A DNA stretch of 64,000 bases, from NCBI RefSeq assembly GCF_003597395.2, contig NC_133777.1, positions 57,769,843 through 57,833,842 on the forward strand, read 5' to 3'. Below, one piece after another: positions 1-12,600 of the stretch (positions are counted from its first letter, which is position 1; each line of letters opens with the position of its first letter). The position numbers and the translations under genes were made by a program. The notes beneath the pieces are model-generated. The model did not search any database. It was not told the origin of the DNA and saw only the letters and a list, made by a program, of their open reading frames with translations. The DNA is from Chelonoidis abingdonii (Eukaryota; Chordata; Testudines; Testudinidae).

Positions 1-2296
1 CATGCTACAAATTTTAATTCCATGATGGGATCATTTTATGATTCTCTGTGACTCAGTTTGATGACATAGAGGCTTTCCAGCTCTTCAAAATTCCATTCTC
101 CTTAAATTTTAGAAATTTTCTAGCAGAGAGTTGGAAGAGGTGCTTAATTAAAACTGACTACTGAGTCATTTCTTCAAAGCGTAAGTGGAAAAAATTATCA
201 GAATCCTACTCAGATCTGAATGACAAAACTCCAGACTGAGCCTTCTTTTTCTTTAGATTTGTTGAGAGAGAAACTTAGTGCTGCAATGGAATATTATAGA
301 AGTCATCATTTGAAAGCAATATTAACAACAGTCCCTCCACAGACTAATTAACTGCCATGGAATGAAAGGGACCCAGTACAATTAACTTTTGAGGCATATT
401 TTTTTTGGGAGCATGTCTCATTGAATCTTAGAATATTTAAACTTTTAGAGGAAGTTGCTGGTCACTCAGGATAATGTTAATGTACAGTCTTACGTGGACT
501 AACCCAGAAGTTAACAGCTAAAGTATCCTATTGCTGTAGTGTAAATCACAAAGTGCCTTTCTGTGTTTGTTTTTCTAGTGTGTTGAGCTGGATTCCTTGT
601 AAAATGTTATTCAAGTGATATTTTATGTGTGGGAAAGAAAAAAAGCATTTTATTCTCAAAGATAGAAAAGCTTAAGTAGCCCTTTGAGAACATGCTGGGC
701 CAGATCCTCATCTGGTTTAACTTGCTATAGCTGCATTGACTTCAATGAAGCGCATCTTTACCAGTTGGATCTCTCTCTCTATTTTTTCTTCTCCAAGCCT
801 GACACTTTCATTTCTGCGGGATTAAATATGTGACTTTTTTAATAGCTGAAAATGTTTATTTTAAAAAATTAAAATAAATAAAAGCATGCTGGGAGGAAGC
901 TTTTGAATCTAGAATTGTGTTTTTAAATGTTACTGTTTTTATTAATAATTAATGTTAAGTGAGAGCCTAGAGATGAAATATCTTATGTTGAAAACTTTAT
1001 TTTTTTTTCTCCTGTGACTGTTTTAAAGTCAGATAATAAATAATGGGCTTGTTACCTTTTCTGCGTATGGAAGTAAGTGAACTAATTAATGATTTCCAAA
1101 TGTTTGCTACTGTGTCTGGCATAATTTAGCAGCAACTCTGCCAGCAGTGCATTTAGTTAGATTTGTGAAAAAAATAAAAGGAACAGGATTCTTCTCTACA
1201 TGAATCAGAAAAATATACAGGCCAAATTTTTCAAATTGGATCCTTGTGTTAGACGCCTGCATAAGATATTCAGAAGTGCTGAACAGTAGCAATTCCTGTT
1301 GAAATCAGTGGGAGGTCTGGGTGCTCTGCAAATCAGTCCCTTTGGCCAAAAAAGTTATTTTTGCATATCAAATACTACTTCAGTGATTCAGCAACCTCTT
1401 TCCCTTTTGATTGGGCGTTTTTCTGTTTAAGGGCATTTAGATGGACAGTTTAAATGATATGGGAATGAGCACTCCCAGATTTGCAGGCTTTGTATCTTTC
1501 ACTCGAATTTCCTAAAGCAACTTTCTAAAAAAATATTTTAAGCCAAGCCACAATTTAGCAATAAGTGTAGATCAGTGATGGGTGACCCACAAATAGTTCA
1601 GATAAGGAGCCAAAAGTTCAGATGCTAAAATAAAGCTTATTCAAACCTCCTGAGTCTGCAAAAGTGTGGTAGAAATCTCACAAGAACAGACCTTCTTTAT
1701 GAGATTTATTACATGTCTACTTCCACTCCCAGATGGAAATACCACAGAACAGTCTTATTCATTGTATTGTGGCACTTGTGGCTGGAAATCGTAAGTGAAA
1801 GAACTTATAAGCTTTCACAACTTTGGAACCTTAAAATGGTTCAGTTCAAATGTGTTTACAGCAGTAGGTTCTTATTTTTACTTAGTGTATATGGATGTAG
1901 ATTCACTATATGAATAGATAAGGGGGCCAAGGTAATCTTTTATTGGAGTAACTTCTGATCACCTGCGTCTTTGCTGGGCATTGACATCTCTGCATTCAAT
2001 TCCTGTATGCATTGGTGCTCAATACAGCTCAGTCATTATTGTCTGCTACAGTGGGAGGGGTCCAATACCTAAGCAGAAATTACATTTACAAGAAGCTAGA
2101 GGCCTAGGAGAGAGAGATAAACCAAAGTCTCTGGGGACAGGGGCTTGACTGCCCAGCCAGGGCTGGAGCAGGAGGCACATTGCAAAGAGAGAAGGAGCCT
2201 GGATAGCTAAGGAAATATAGCCTAGACAAACCTACTATAATGCAGATGCATAACTGGTTGGAAATCCATACTTGGAGAATTGTTATCAATAGTTCA

Positions 2297-3256
2297 CAAT
2301 CAAGCTGGAAAGGCATATCGAGTAGGGATCTGTAGTGGGGTCTGATTCTGTCTGATAGCTTCATAAATGATTTGGACAATGGCATAGAGAGTACATTTAC
2401 AAATTTTGTGGTTTATATCAAGCAGGGAGGAGCTGCAAGCTCTTTGGAGGACCGGGTTAGAATTCAACATGATTTGACAAGCTGTAGAAATGGTCTGAAG
2501 TAAATTGGATGGAATTCAATAAGGACAAATTCAAAGTACTACACTTAGGAAGGAATAATCACCTTCACAGAAACAAAATGAGAAATGACTGCCTAGGAAG
2601 GAGAACTGCAAAAAAAGATCTGGGGATTATAGTGGTTCACAAACTAAATAGGAGTCAACCATGTAACACTGTTGCAAAAAAAGCAACCAACATTCTGGAT
2701 GGATTAGCAGGAGTGTTGTAAGCAAGATATGTGAAGTGACTCTACTCAGCACTGATAAGGCCTCAAATGGAGTATTGTGTCCAGTTCTGGGTACCATGTC
2801 TGGAGAAAGATGTGGACAAATTGGAGAAAGTCCAGAGAAGAGCAACAAAAATGATTAAAGGTCTAGAAAACATGATCGATGAGGGAAGATGGGGAAGAAT
2901 GGAGAGTCTGAAGACGAGAAGACTGTGGGGGAACATGAGTCTTCAAATATATAAAAGGTTGTTATAAAGAGGAGAACGATACATTTTTCTCCATAACCAC
3001 TAAGGACAGGTTAAGAAATAATGGGCTTAAATTGCAGCAAGGGAGACCTATGTTAGGAAAAACTTCCTCAGTGTAAGGGTAGTTAAGCACTGGATTGAGG
3101 AATCTCTGTCATACGAGATTTTTAGGAATCCGTGAGACAAACACTGGATGGTCATGGATGGTCGAGATAACACTTTGTCCTGCTCCAGTGCAGGAAACTG
3201 AACTAAATGACCTATTGAGGTCCCTTCCAGTCTTACATTTCTATGTTTCTATGATT
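2297..3256 (+). repeat. CR1 LINE, 3' portion
   Basis: Degraded ORF2 end and 3'UTR of a chicken-repeat-1 retrotransposon. Peptide remnants such as FKVLHLGRNN and KDLGIIV, and the DNA phrase gagtattgtgtccagttctgg, are typical of CR1. The copy ends in the CR1 3' signature (gaggtcccttccag) with a short tandem ttctatg tail, which fixes plus orientation. 5'-truncated, as usual for CR1. Confidence 0.92.
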
Positions 3257-3329
3257 TGTTGAAGTAACAGGAAATATTGGGGGTAGGGAAATTTTTAAAT
3301 AACTCATCCTTAAGCTTTTAAAAAAATTT

Positions 3330-3740
3330 TTGTGTCCGTAATACCAATACATTTTTATAATTTGAGTCACTCTGACCAGAAGTTGCTGTAGATTTCTTCT
3401 GGTGGGCTTAACATGCTCAAGAAGAACCATCATGAACAGTTTGCTTGGAATGGAAGGCAAAGTGATGCTGTGGTGATTAGAGCACACCAGAGCATTGCCT
3501 TTTCCTTTCCAAAATGGGGGAATAATCCCATGGCACCAGTCATCAGATAGTTTCTCATGAATCCATTCTTGGTTGATAATGTGGGTCAACCCTGCCAAAA
3601 TGGAATCCCCACCATGCTCAATTAGCTCTGCAGCTATACCGCAAATACCGGCAGCATGGCCATTCTTGAGCTTACAGGCTGTGCCTCAAACCTCCTCGAC
3701 CATATCAGCCCTCCAACTGCATACATTTGATCCAACAATA
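3330..3740 (-). repeat. Non-LTR reverse transcriptase fragment (RTE-like)
   Basis: On the minus strand a decayed frame reads through phrases such as GIIPPFWKGKG, CSNHHSITLPSIPSKLF and LLEHVKP. These correspond to the region before the catalytic motifs of LINE reverse transcriptases (usual form: W-x-x-G-x-I-I-P-x-x-K-K-G then NYRGITLLS). An upstream stretch resembles K-L-K-N-G-x-A-A-G-x-x-G-I. The family is RTE-type by memory; the clade is uncertain. Confidence 0.6.
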
Positions 3741-5347
3741 GCTGGTTGAAGAAGTCCTCCTGAAGAACTTAACATATGCTGAAATACTGTCATGGCTTCC
3801 ACTTTTGCCCACCTCAGCCATAGTATAGAGCAGGCCACATCATTGGCAGAGAAGTGGGCTCTCTGGAATCTGGTGATCTGAAGGGTGTACTCTGTGATCC
3901 ATGAGCAGGAGAATTAATGAACTATTGTATTAAATTAAATACCTAATTGAGATACTGGGAGCAGTAATAGTCACAGCCCTAATGACATGCTGTAATGTAT
4001 ATTTGTAAAAATTTACTCTTTGTCTATAGTATGAACTATTCAAGAACACACTAATAAAAACCAATTACCATTAGAAATACTGTCTTAATAATAGAATTAT
4101 ACAACAGACCATAAAATGAGCTACCCAGCTAAGAGTGTTAGCTATTATAGTATTGAGCATATTGGCAGCTCCTGTTACCTTCAATCACTGCACTAACACT
4201 GAGTCATTGCTTGGTAAAATGCTTTTGTATACCAAGGGTCTGAAAGGCGCTGTATAAAACCGAGTTTTTATTCCCTCCTAGAACAAGCCATCTTGCTCCA
4301 AATGATCTCCTTGAAGCAGATCTTTGAAGAGTAAAGCAAGACACGTCTCTCTTTCTTGCTGCTTCTGTCATAACCTTACACTATATGTAAACTAAACTTG
4401 AATTGATGTGGTGACATCTAATAACCACTGTTAAGCAGCTTCTGTTAAACAAAGAAACTAGAGAGAGGCTGCATGTCAGATCAAGGAGACTCATAACAGA
4501 CAATTTCCAAACCACAAAAAAACATAGTATTACTTTAATAGTTATTTCAGGGAACATTGACAGAATCCCTCTGTACGCACTTATGTAGTGTCTTATGGAC
4601 ATTGAGGCTTATATACGTTTCATGTGCAAAGCTTATGGTTTTCATGACCACAGTGTGGATCACGTGGTGTATCTTCTTCTGTATATGGTAGCCAGACCTT
4701 CCACGCTCCTCCTCTCAAAAAATAAACCAATCAACCATAAGTTTAGAGAGTGACATGGTCCAGTAAATACTTAAATAATTTAAAGTTAGGTGTCAAATAC
4801 CTGACTCTGATATCCACTGAGCTCCAACTGAAACACACTGAGAGAAATTTCCATTTATTTCAGTATGAAAACGGGAGAGCAGTACTAGGTTAAAGACCAA
4901 ATATTGTTCCCATCGAAGTCAACAGGAGCAGGATCGGGCCCAATGCATTTAACAGGAACTCCAGTCTATTTCTATTTGTCATACTACATTCATTGTTTCT
5001 TTTTCTATGAAAAAAAATTTGACTGGCTAATTAACTCTGCAAATTCCGAATGCTGCCTTTACATTATCTGTGATTTTTTTCACTTACAGAAAAGCTCAGT
5101 AAAATTTACTATCATGAGTTTGCACAAACAAATTTGCATAGGTCTTCCCAAGTCTGTCTTGCAATGAACCTAATAGCTCAAAATCAGGGGCGCCATTTCA
5201 GATTTTGTCAGGGGGGCAACTTTAACCATGATTTGTGGGACTCCTTAGGCTCTAGTTTTTTGGCAGATAACTTAGCAATTAGCTGACAGGAGCCCACTCA
5301 GCTCTAATAACAACATGTTTTGACATCTTGTGGCAAGTTGCTTAAGG

Positions 5348-5520
5348 CAGTGGTTCTCAAACTAGGGCCATCGTTTGTTCAGGAAATGCCCCTGCCCGGC
5401 CAGGCCGTTTGTTTACCTGCCGTATCCGCAGGATCGGCCGATCGCGGTTCCCACTGGCTGCGGTTCCCCTCTCCAGGCCAATGGGGGCTGCAGGAAGTGG
5501 CCCTAGTTTGAGAACCACTG
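5348..5520. mobile_element. hAT-type MITE with perfect TSD
   Basis: A 173-bp element with 23-bp perfect terminal inverted repeats starting CAGTGGTTCTCAAACTAGGG. It is flanked by identical 8-bp duplications gcttaagg (5340-5347 and 5521-5528). The 8-bp TSD and CAGTGG ends mark a non-autonomous hAT (Charlie-like) transposon. The interior is GC-rich with ccaatgggggctgc-type sequence and no coding capacity. Confidence 0.95.
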
Positions 5521-5682
5521 GCTTAAGGGACATTTGATAGGTTTTAAATTTTAATGTATATTCTTACTTTTTTACTAACTGTGGAGAGAGAGACCCCATC
5601 AGGCCTCCTGGGTTCTATCCCAGTTCTGGGAGGAGAGTGGGATCTAGTGGGTTACAGCAAGGAGCAGATGCATCTGCATTCT

Positions 5683-6845
5683 ATATAAGAACATCAGAAT
5701 GGCCATACTGGGTAAGACCAATGGTCCATCTAGCCCAGTATCCTATCTTCCAACAGTGGCCAATGTCAGGTGCCCCAGGGGGAATGAACAGAACAGGTAA
5801 TCATCAAGTTGCCCTGTTGCCCACTCCCAACTTCTGGCAAACAGAGGCGAGGGACATGCAGAACAGGGTGTTGGATCCCTGCCCACCCTGGCTAGTAATC
5901 ATTACTGGACCTATTCTCTATGAACTTACCTAGTTCGAATTGGAAGCCCTCTCATAGTTTGGGCCTTCACAACATCCTCTGGCAAAGAGTTCCACATGTT
6001 GACTGTGAAGAAATACTTTTGTTTGTTTGTTTTAAATCTGGTGCCTATTAATTTCATTTGGTGACCCCTAGTTCTTGTGTTACATGAAGGAGTAAATAAC
6101 AATTCCTTATCCAATTTTTACACACCATTCATGATTTTATAGACCTCCGTCATATCCCCCCTTATACATCTCTTTGCCAAGCTGAAAAGTCCCTGTCTTT
6201 TTAATCTCTCTTCATATGGAAAGTTCTAAACCCCTAATCATTTCTGTTCCCCTTCTCGGTACATTTTCCAAATCCAGTATATCTTTTTGAGATGGGGTGA
6301 CCAAATCTGCACTCACTATTCAATATGTTGGCGTACCATGGATTTCCATAGAGGCAATAAGATATTTTTCTCTTATTATCTATCTCTTTCCATAATGATT
6401 TCCAATATTCTGTTAGCTTTTTTATTTGCCACTGCACATTGAGCAGATGTTTTCAGAGAACTATCCACAGTGACTCCAAAATCTCTTTATGGACAGGTTC
6501 AGCTAATTTAGACTCCATCATTTTGTATGTATAATTGGGATTGTATTTTGCCAAGTGCATTACTTTGCATTTATCAACACTAAATTTCTTCTGCCATTGT
6601 GTTGCCCAGTCACCAAGTTTTGTGAGATCCCTTTGTAACTCTTCGCAGTCTGCTTTGGACTTAACTATCTTGAGTAATTTGTATCATCTGCAAATGTTAC
6701 CACCTCACTGTGTACCCCTTTTTCCAGATCATTTATGAATATGTTGAATAGGACTGGTCCCAGTACAGCCCCTGAGGGTTACCACTATTTACCCCTCTCC
6801 ATTCTCACCTTTTATTCTTACCCTTTGTTTCCAATCTTTTAACTG
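5683..6845 (-). repeat. CR1 LINE copy, reverse orientation
   Basis: A long 3'-end CR1 copy on the minus strand. The left edge (agaacatcagaatggccata) is the 3' terminus. Further right, CR1 phrases such as cttcacaacatcctctggca and ttgaataggactggtcccag are well preserved. Frames are broken by stops and indels. Confidence 0.9.
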
Positions 6846-7559
6846 AAGTGCCTAGCAGTGTATTCAGGATCATCTAAGGATCTTTAATCTACTTTAATTA
6901 TAAGCCTTTAGTTATCTTTCACGCTGCCTCTGTTTAGAAACAAATTCCCTACCTCAAAGGCTCTTCTGCTCAGAGCTTTGGAACGCATCACATATCACTC
7001 TCATGCTGTTGCAATTAAGAGCTCCTTCTGGGGCTAGGGTGAGTAGACTTCCCCTATGAAACTTGGGGCGGGGGGAGGCGCTAGAGCCCTCCTCTGCTCC
7101 CCCCACCTCACAATAATACTATGTTAAAACTGCAGAGTTTCACCATATTTGGAGTCAGATTCATAAATCAGTCCAGGCCAGGGTGTAAGGTTGGTGACCG
7201 TTACCAAACATATCAACAAAACTAGGTTAACAGAAATTAGATGAGATCCATGTGGCCTGGAAATGTTGTTGCTAATGGTCCATATGGCTCTGATCTATAG
7301 TTCAGTTTATTGGAGAATGAGAAGCAGGGAACACACACTCTCCTATTTTACTACAGTCAGAAAATCACCCGTGTTCTCTTTCAACTGACTGGAGTGCTCA
7401 GTTGTTGTTCCATTTTACCATATTTTTGTTTGTTCATTTGTTTCTCATTTTATATTTAGTACATATTTACAAGAGAGAGATTTTAAAATGTTAATGATAT
7501 TTGGAAGCCAATATAAAAGCTGTGAAGAAAACAGCGTCATGCATTAGGGAACAGCAAAG

Positions 7560-8230
7560 CAAGACTAGCTTTGAATCTCAACTATGCTACAATAAAATGA
7601 AATAATAATACCTACCTTGTATCTCCCATTGGAGAGATTATAGGGTGCTTCACGTACACTAATGATATAATCCCCATTTAACAGATGAGGAAATGGAGGC
7701 ACATAAGAACAGGCTTATTGGTTCAGATCAGTGGTCTATCTAGCCCACTATGCTGTCTCTGACAATTGCCAATACCAGATGCTTCTGAGGGAATTAACAG
7801 AACAGGACAGTTATTGAGTGATTCACCCCTATTGTCTAGTTCCAGCTTCTGGCAGTCAGAAGTTTAGGGACACCTGGCACATGGGTTGCATCCCTGACCA
7901 TCTTGGTTAATAACAATAGATGGACTTATCTTCCATGAATTTATCTAATCTTTTTAAACCCAGTTATACTTTTGGCCTTTACAACATCCTCTGGCAATGA
8001 GTTCCACAGGTTAACTGTGCATTTTGTGAGGGGAAGTACTTCCATAGATACCCTTATGCTTCCAGAAGTGCTGAGCATCTGACTTCCTTGGGTTTGCAGG
8101 TGCTCACAACAATTGAAGTTCAGGAGATAAGTTTTAAGCACAGGGTCACAAAGCGAGTCTATAGCAAAGCTGAAAAAAGAACTCAGGGCACTTGAGTCCC
8201 AGTGCTGTGCCTCATAATCAAAAGACCATA
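7560..8230 (+). repeat. MIR SINE split by a CR1 insertion
   Basis: 7560-7703 matches the MIR core ending in acagatgaggaaatggaggc. The rest of a MIR (cagggtcacaaagcgagtct onward) resumes near 8141. Between them, 7704-8035 is a minus-strand CR1 fragment with cttctggcagtcagaagttt and acaacatcctctggcaatga. 8036-8140 is unassigned and may be filler or a diverged part of either element. The MIR is therefore older than this CR1 insertion. Confidence 0.7.
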
Positions 8231-8340
8231 CTTTCAGTTATGAAAGTTAAATGCCATAAATAAACAGTATTTCACAACAAGTGAAAAATTAGGTTGAGAA
8301 AGTGCAATGACATATCCTCAAGCCTGAGTGGCAGAACTGA

Positions 8341-8632
8341 GGGCAAGTCTACACTAAGGGCTTAAGTCAACCTAAGTTACACATCTCCAGCTATGTGAAT
8401 AACATATCTGGAGTCAACGTAGCTCAGGTCGACTTACTGCAGTGTCTACACCATGCTGGGTCAATGGGAGACAGTCTCCCGTCGACTTACCTTATGCTTC
8501 TCGTTCCGGTGGAGCACCAGAGTCAATGGGAGAACGATCTGTGGTCAATTTAGTAGGGCTTCACTAGACCCTCTAAATTAACCCCCAGTGGATCGATCGC
8601 CGCAGCGATCCAGGGTAAGTGTAGACATGCCC
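8341..8632. mobile_element. TIR MITE (GTCTACAC family)
   Basis: A 292-bp element bounded by gggcaagtctacac and its near-inverse gtgtagacatgccc. It is GC-rich inside with gatcgatc and cagcgatc motifs. No clear target duplication is left. Related ends occur at 19886 and 43286. Confidence 0.75.
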
Positions 8633-8654
8633 GGAGATAAGGAGAAGATGTATG

Positions 8655-8880
8655 AAGTGTTGTTGTAGCTATGTTAGTCCCAGGATATTACAGAGAGAAG
8701 GGAGGGTGAGGTAATATCTTTTATTGAACCAATCTCTGTCAGTGAGAGAGATAATCTTTCAAGCTTGCACGGAGCTCTTCTTCACCTTTGGGAAATGTAT
8801 TCAAAGTGTCACTGATAAATACAAGATGAAACAGATTGTTTAGCATAACTAGTTAACATATATTTCAAGGACTTCTCAAG
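8655..8880 (-). repeat. Penelope-type terminal repeat (pLTR-like)
   Basis: A dispersed repeat with the phrase gaggtaatatcttttattga and cacggagctcttcttcacc. It directly precedes the Penelope-like coding remnant, and a rearranged second copy lies at 15905. Read on the minus strand it contains a TGAAGA, stem and GAAA layout like a hammerhead core (see findings). An alternative is a SINE unrelated to the neighbouring element. Confidence 0.55.
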
Positions 8881-8899
8881 GTGAAGTGTTCAGTTAGCA

Positions 8900-10215
8900 C
8901 CTTTCCAGTCATGGGGTGGAAAAGAAAAAAAATCCCTCCCAATGACACAATCGCTGCCTGCCTCAAATTTCTACAAGACAAATGGACAACACTCAGATAT
9001 CCACATGACCCCAAATACATTGCCAAATTCATCCGTTTCATCCTCATCCATAACAATTTCACATTCAACAACAAGCACCTTTTCTAAAACCTGGGAAAAG
9101 CCATGGGTACTGGAATTGATCCCGAATATGTCAACTTCTTCATAGGCCACCTTTAGGAAGAATTTCTGGATAAATGCACCAAGAAACAAAGTATATACCT
9201 GAGCTACATTAACGATATTTTATCCTCTGGACAGGTAACCAAAACTCCAATATAGATTACCACCACCCATCAATTAAACTCTCTCTAGAATGCTCCCACA
9301 TTAGCATCAACTTCCTTGACACCACGTTCATCTTCAACAGTGAAACCCAACAGACAACTATATACAAGAAACCAACAGATTGCCACACCTACCTTCACAG
9401 ATCTAGTAACCACTCCAAAATACACCAAGAAATCTGTTATCTACAGCCAGGGACTCAGACAGCAGAGACTATGCTCCGAGGAGAAAGTCCAGGATATACA
9501 CCTTAACACACTTAAAACCACCTTCACCAAACAAGGACGCTCCACCAGAGAATTAAATTGCATCATGAAATGGGCCACACAAAATACCCCAAGAGAATCT
9601 GCTTTAATATAGAAATAAAACCCGCTCTAACCGCGCACTCCTAGTTGTCACCTACCACCCCACACTGGAACCCCATACAGGGTATCATTAAACAATTTCA
9701 ACCCGTACTCAGTGGGGACCACATCCTGAAATCTTTCCTGAACCTTCTCTTTGGGCCCACAAACAACCCCCACCCTCTCCAAGCTCATCATCAGAAGCCA
9801 GCTTCCCACAGACCAGGACAGACCAACTCAAAGCAGTGTCAGGCACTGCCAGAACAACAGATGCAAAATCTGTAGACGTGTCGTCATTGCTACGATGATC
9901 AACACCCCCAACAACACACCTTTCAAGATCGATGGGCTCCTAGACATACGTATCACAACCTCATCCAGGCCACTAAATGCTCCAATAACAACTGTGTGGG
10001 TGAAATGAGACAAGCATTATGCTGTCGAATGAACTCACACAGAAAAATGATAAAAGACAAAAACACCATATCACTGTGGGTAAACACTTTTCACAAAGTG
10101 ATCACCTATTTCTGACCTCTCAGTTCTCATCCTCAAACCTTCAAAGATGAACTTGGGAGTTTAAATTCATTGCTTTGCTAGACACTAAAAATCCTGGACT
10201 AAATAGGGACACTGA
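8900..10215 (+). mobile_element. Penelope-like retroelement remnant (RT and GIY-YIG)
   Basis: Plus-strand decayed coding sequence. Near 9020-9150 it reads FNNKHLF then NLGKAMGTGIDPEYVNFFIG, the Penelope-like RT region around the A-M-G-T box. Next, 9300-9420 gives INFLDTTFIF and the YKKPTDCHTYLHRSSNH region typical of these elements. Near 9830-9900 comes RCKIC, followed by the linker to the GIY-YIG endonuclease, and near 9990-10050 NCVGEMRQALCCRMNSHRK corresponds to the nuclease box with a lost Tyr and Thr. Many stops and frameshifts are present, so it is dead. The exact clade (Neptune-like) is from memory. Confidence 0.85.
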
Positions 10216-10799
10216 ATTTATGTACACAGTGTTGTAGGCAGTTTTAGTGCTACCTGCTGTGTTTAAAATTCTGTGTCAATTTCAGATGATGTATACCCTT
10301 ACTGGGATTATTCCTGTTAATACTGAGTTCTTACTGGTCTTGAACATACAGCCTTGAGATGGCTGTTTGGAGTTCTACCATAAAACTAGGTCTATCCACT
10401 GCAGTTTATTGCTCTGTAACCTAGCACAAATCTCATCTTCAACAGGCTAGTTGACTTATATTTCATTGGAAGTGTTTTCTGTTGTTTAGTGTCGTATATT
10501 TTGACAGTGCATTATCCATGACTTGAGAAATTCACCCTAGAAATTCCAGGTAGTTTTTAGAAATCAATATACAATATGACCTTCCAAATTGTTAAGTTAT
10601 TCTGAAATGCCTACAGTTCTGATATTGAAGGCTGCCAGATTATTCTCCCAAAGCTGACTCTGCAACGGAGGTGGTTGCTTAGGGCAGCCAAATGTTGAGG
10701 GACTGTTTGTATGGGTGACTGGTTTAGTACACTAGATTAGCTAGCTTGCCACGAGCAATGGAAACTCTAGTTAATCCTGTATCAAGTTGCGGATTTACC

Positions 10800-11520
10800 A
10801 TGAAACTAACTCTATGGTTGCTCGGGCCCTCAAAGACAGTGGGGCTCCCAAAATGCAGGACAAATATCTGACAACCTGCCCCTGAGTCCCAGCCAGCGGT
10901 GCAGCAAGGCTCAGGCAGGCAGGCTGCCTGCATACCGTGGCCAGTGGCCCCACGCCACTCCCGAAAGCAGCCAGCTGCTGGCATGTCTCTGCACACCCAC
11001 TGTTGCGGGGGGGGATGCGGCTCCACGTGCTTCCCCCACCCCGGGAAGCGCACGGAGACCTACTGTCCACCTCCTACCAAGGAGCGCGCAGAGACATGCC
11101 AGCAGCAGGGCTAAGGCGGCTCCCTTTCCAGTCTACCTCCCTCCCTCTGCACTGCTTCATTCCCAGAAGTGTCCGGCATGGCCCTGCGGCCTCTGGGAGG
11201 GGGTGTGTCTCTGCGTGCTCTCCCCGTCCTGAGCACCAACTCTGCAGCTCCCACTGGCCGGGAACTGCAGCCAATGGAAGCTGCAGGGGGCGGTGCTGGC
11301 AGGCAGCAGTATGCGGAGACCCCCTGCCCCTGCCCCCACCCCTTCCTAGGAGCTGCACTCCACACCCAAACTTCCTCCCAGAGCCCACACTCCTCACCCC
11401 CTCACACACCCCAACCCCCTGCCCCAGCCCAGAGCCCACACCCAGCACCCAAACTTCCTCCCAGAGTCCACCCACCGCATTCCTTCCTGTACCCAACCCC
11501 CTGCCCCAATCAAGGTACCT
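10800..11520. repeat. GC-rich interspersed repeat (likely non-autonomous DNA element)
   Basis: A sharply GC-rich block in AT-rich surroundings, with CCAC/CTCC-rich tracts and cagccaatggaagctgcag-type sequence like the interior of the hAT MITE at 5348. Long open frames here are a by-product of GC content and have no recognisable domain. The boundaries and family are uncertain. Confidence 0.45.
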
Positions 11521-11649
11521 CACTTTATTTTCATTTAGTTCCCATTACTTATAATATAGGAGGAGGAGGAAGAATAAAGAATGTTCTTTTCCTTGGCTGG
11601 GTCCCGAGGGGGATGCCCCAAAAATGAAGCTGTTCACCTGGTTTTATCT

Positions 11650-12600
11650 GGACCGGTGATCTGCTTGGTTACTCCAGTCCTTGACTCTGAGAGCCAACCT
11701 TACCATGCTCTGCTGTGAGAACCCCCACTCCTGGGCTGTTCACGCACAGCCCTTGGCATGTAAGTTGCTCCTTGGATTGTGCAAGCGAATGACACTCACC
11801 AATATCTCTGGTCCCAGACACAACCCTAGGAACCTCCATCTTGCAGTGTCCAGTTATGCCTGTTTGATGCTGCAAACCTATATGAGTTTGTCAATTTAAC
11901 AAAGAAATTGATATGCACCAGGCTTGTTATCCCAAAGGGAGTTTCTGTTACACTTCAAACCAAACACATTGCTTCAGGTAGAATAAACAAACAAATTTAT
12001 TAACTACAAAGATAGATTTTAAGTGGTTATAAGTTGGATTTGGTCAAATGAAATGAATGCAAAACACATTCTAAGCTGATCTTAACAATTTCAGTGCCCT
12101 TAGATGCTTCTCACCACAGGCTGGCTGGTTGCCCTTCATCCAGGCTCTCTCCTTTGATCAGCGCTTCAGTCACTTGGTGGTGATGTCTGTAGATGGAGGT
12201 GGAAGAGAGAGGAAAAGCATGGCAAACATCTCTTCCTTTTATCGAGTTCTTTCTTCCCTCTTGGTTTTGCCCCTCCCTTCAGAGTCAGATGAGCATTACC
12301 TCATCACAGTCCCAAACTGACCAAAGGAAGGGGGGTGACTCACTCGAGAGTCCAACAGTTCCTTTGTTGCTGCCTAGGCCAGTATCCTTTGTTCCTGTGA
12401 GGTTGGGCTGGGTTTATACCATACATGCCCTGATGAGGTGTGAACTGCCCCTCTGCTCTTGAAGAGTCTTTGCCTGGGCTTGCTTTAAGCCATGAGGACT
12501 CATTTTCAGCCTCATAACTATATACATGAAATTACAACCTGTAACATTACTATAACAATGATTACCATAACAACAATGCTCAGTGCATCATGAGCCTGCC
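11650..12600 (-). repeat. Unclassified interspersed repeat (possible LTR-type)
   Basis: The block contains phrases recalled from many turtle loci, such as aataaacaaacaaatttatt and gggagtttctgttacacttc. No coding frame and no clear ends were found. An antisense retroviral or Gypsy LTR is the leading guess. Confidence 0.35.

Noticed and set aside
1923..1962. Further fragment of the 8655-type repeat (cttttattggagtaacttct)
   Set aside because: The match is only about 25 bases and its surroundings do not extend it; it may be chance.
10937..11627. Long open frames of 150-205 codons in a GC-rich block
   Set aside because: Several overlapping frames on both strands are open together, the translations are Pro/Ser-rich without domains, and the block has repeat-like sequence. 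This is a GC effect, not a gene.
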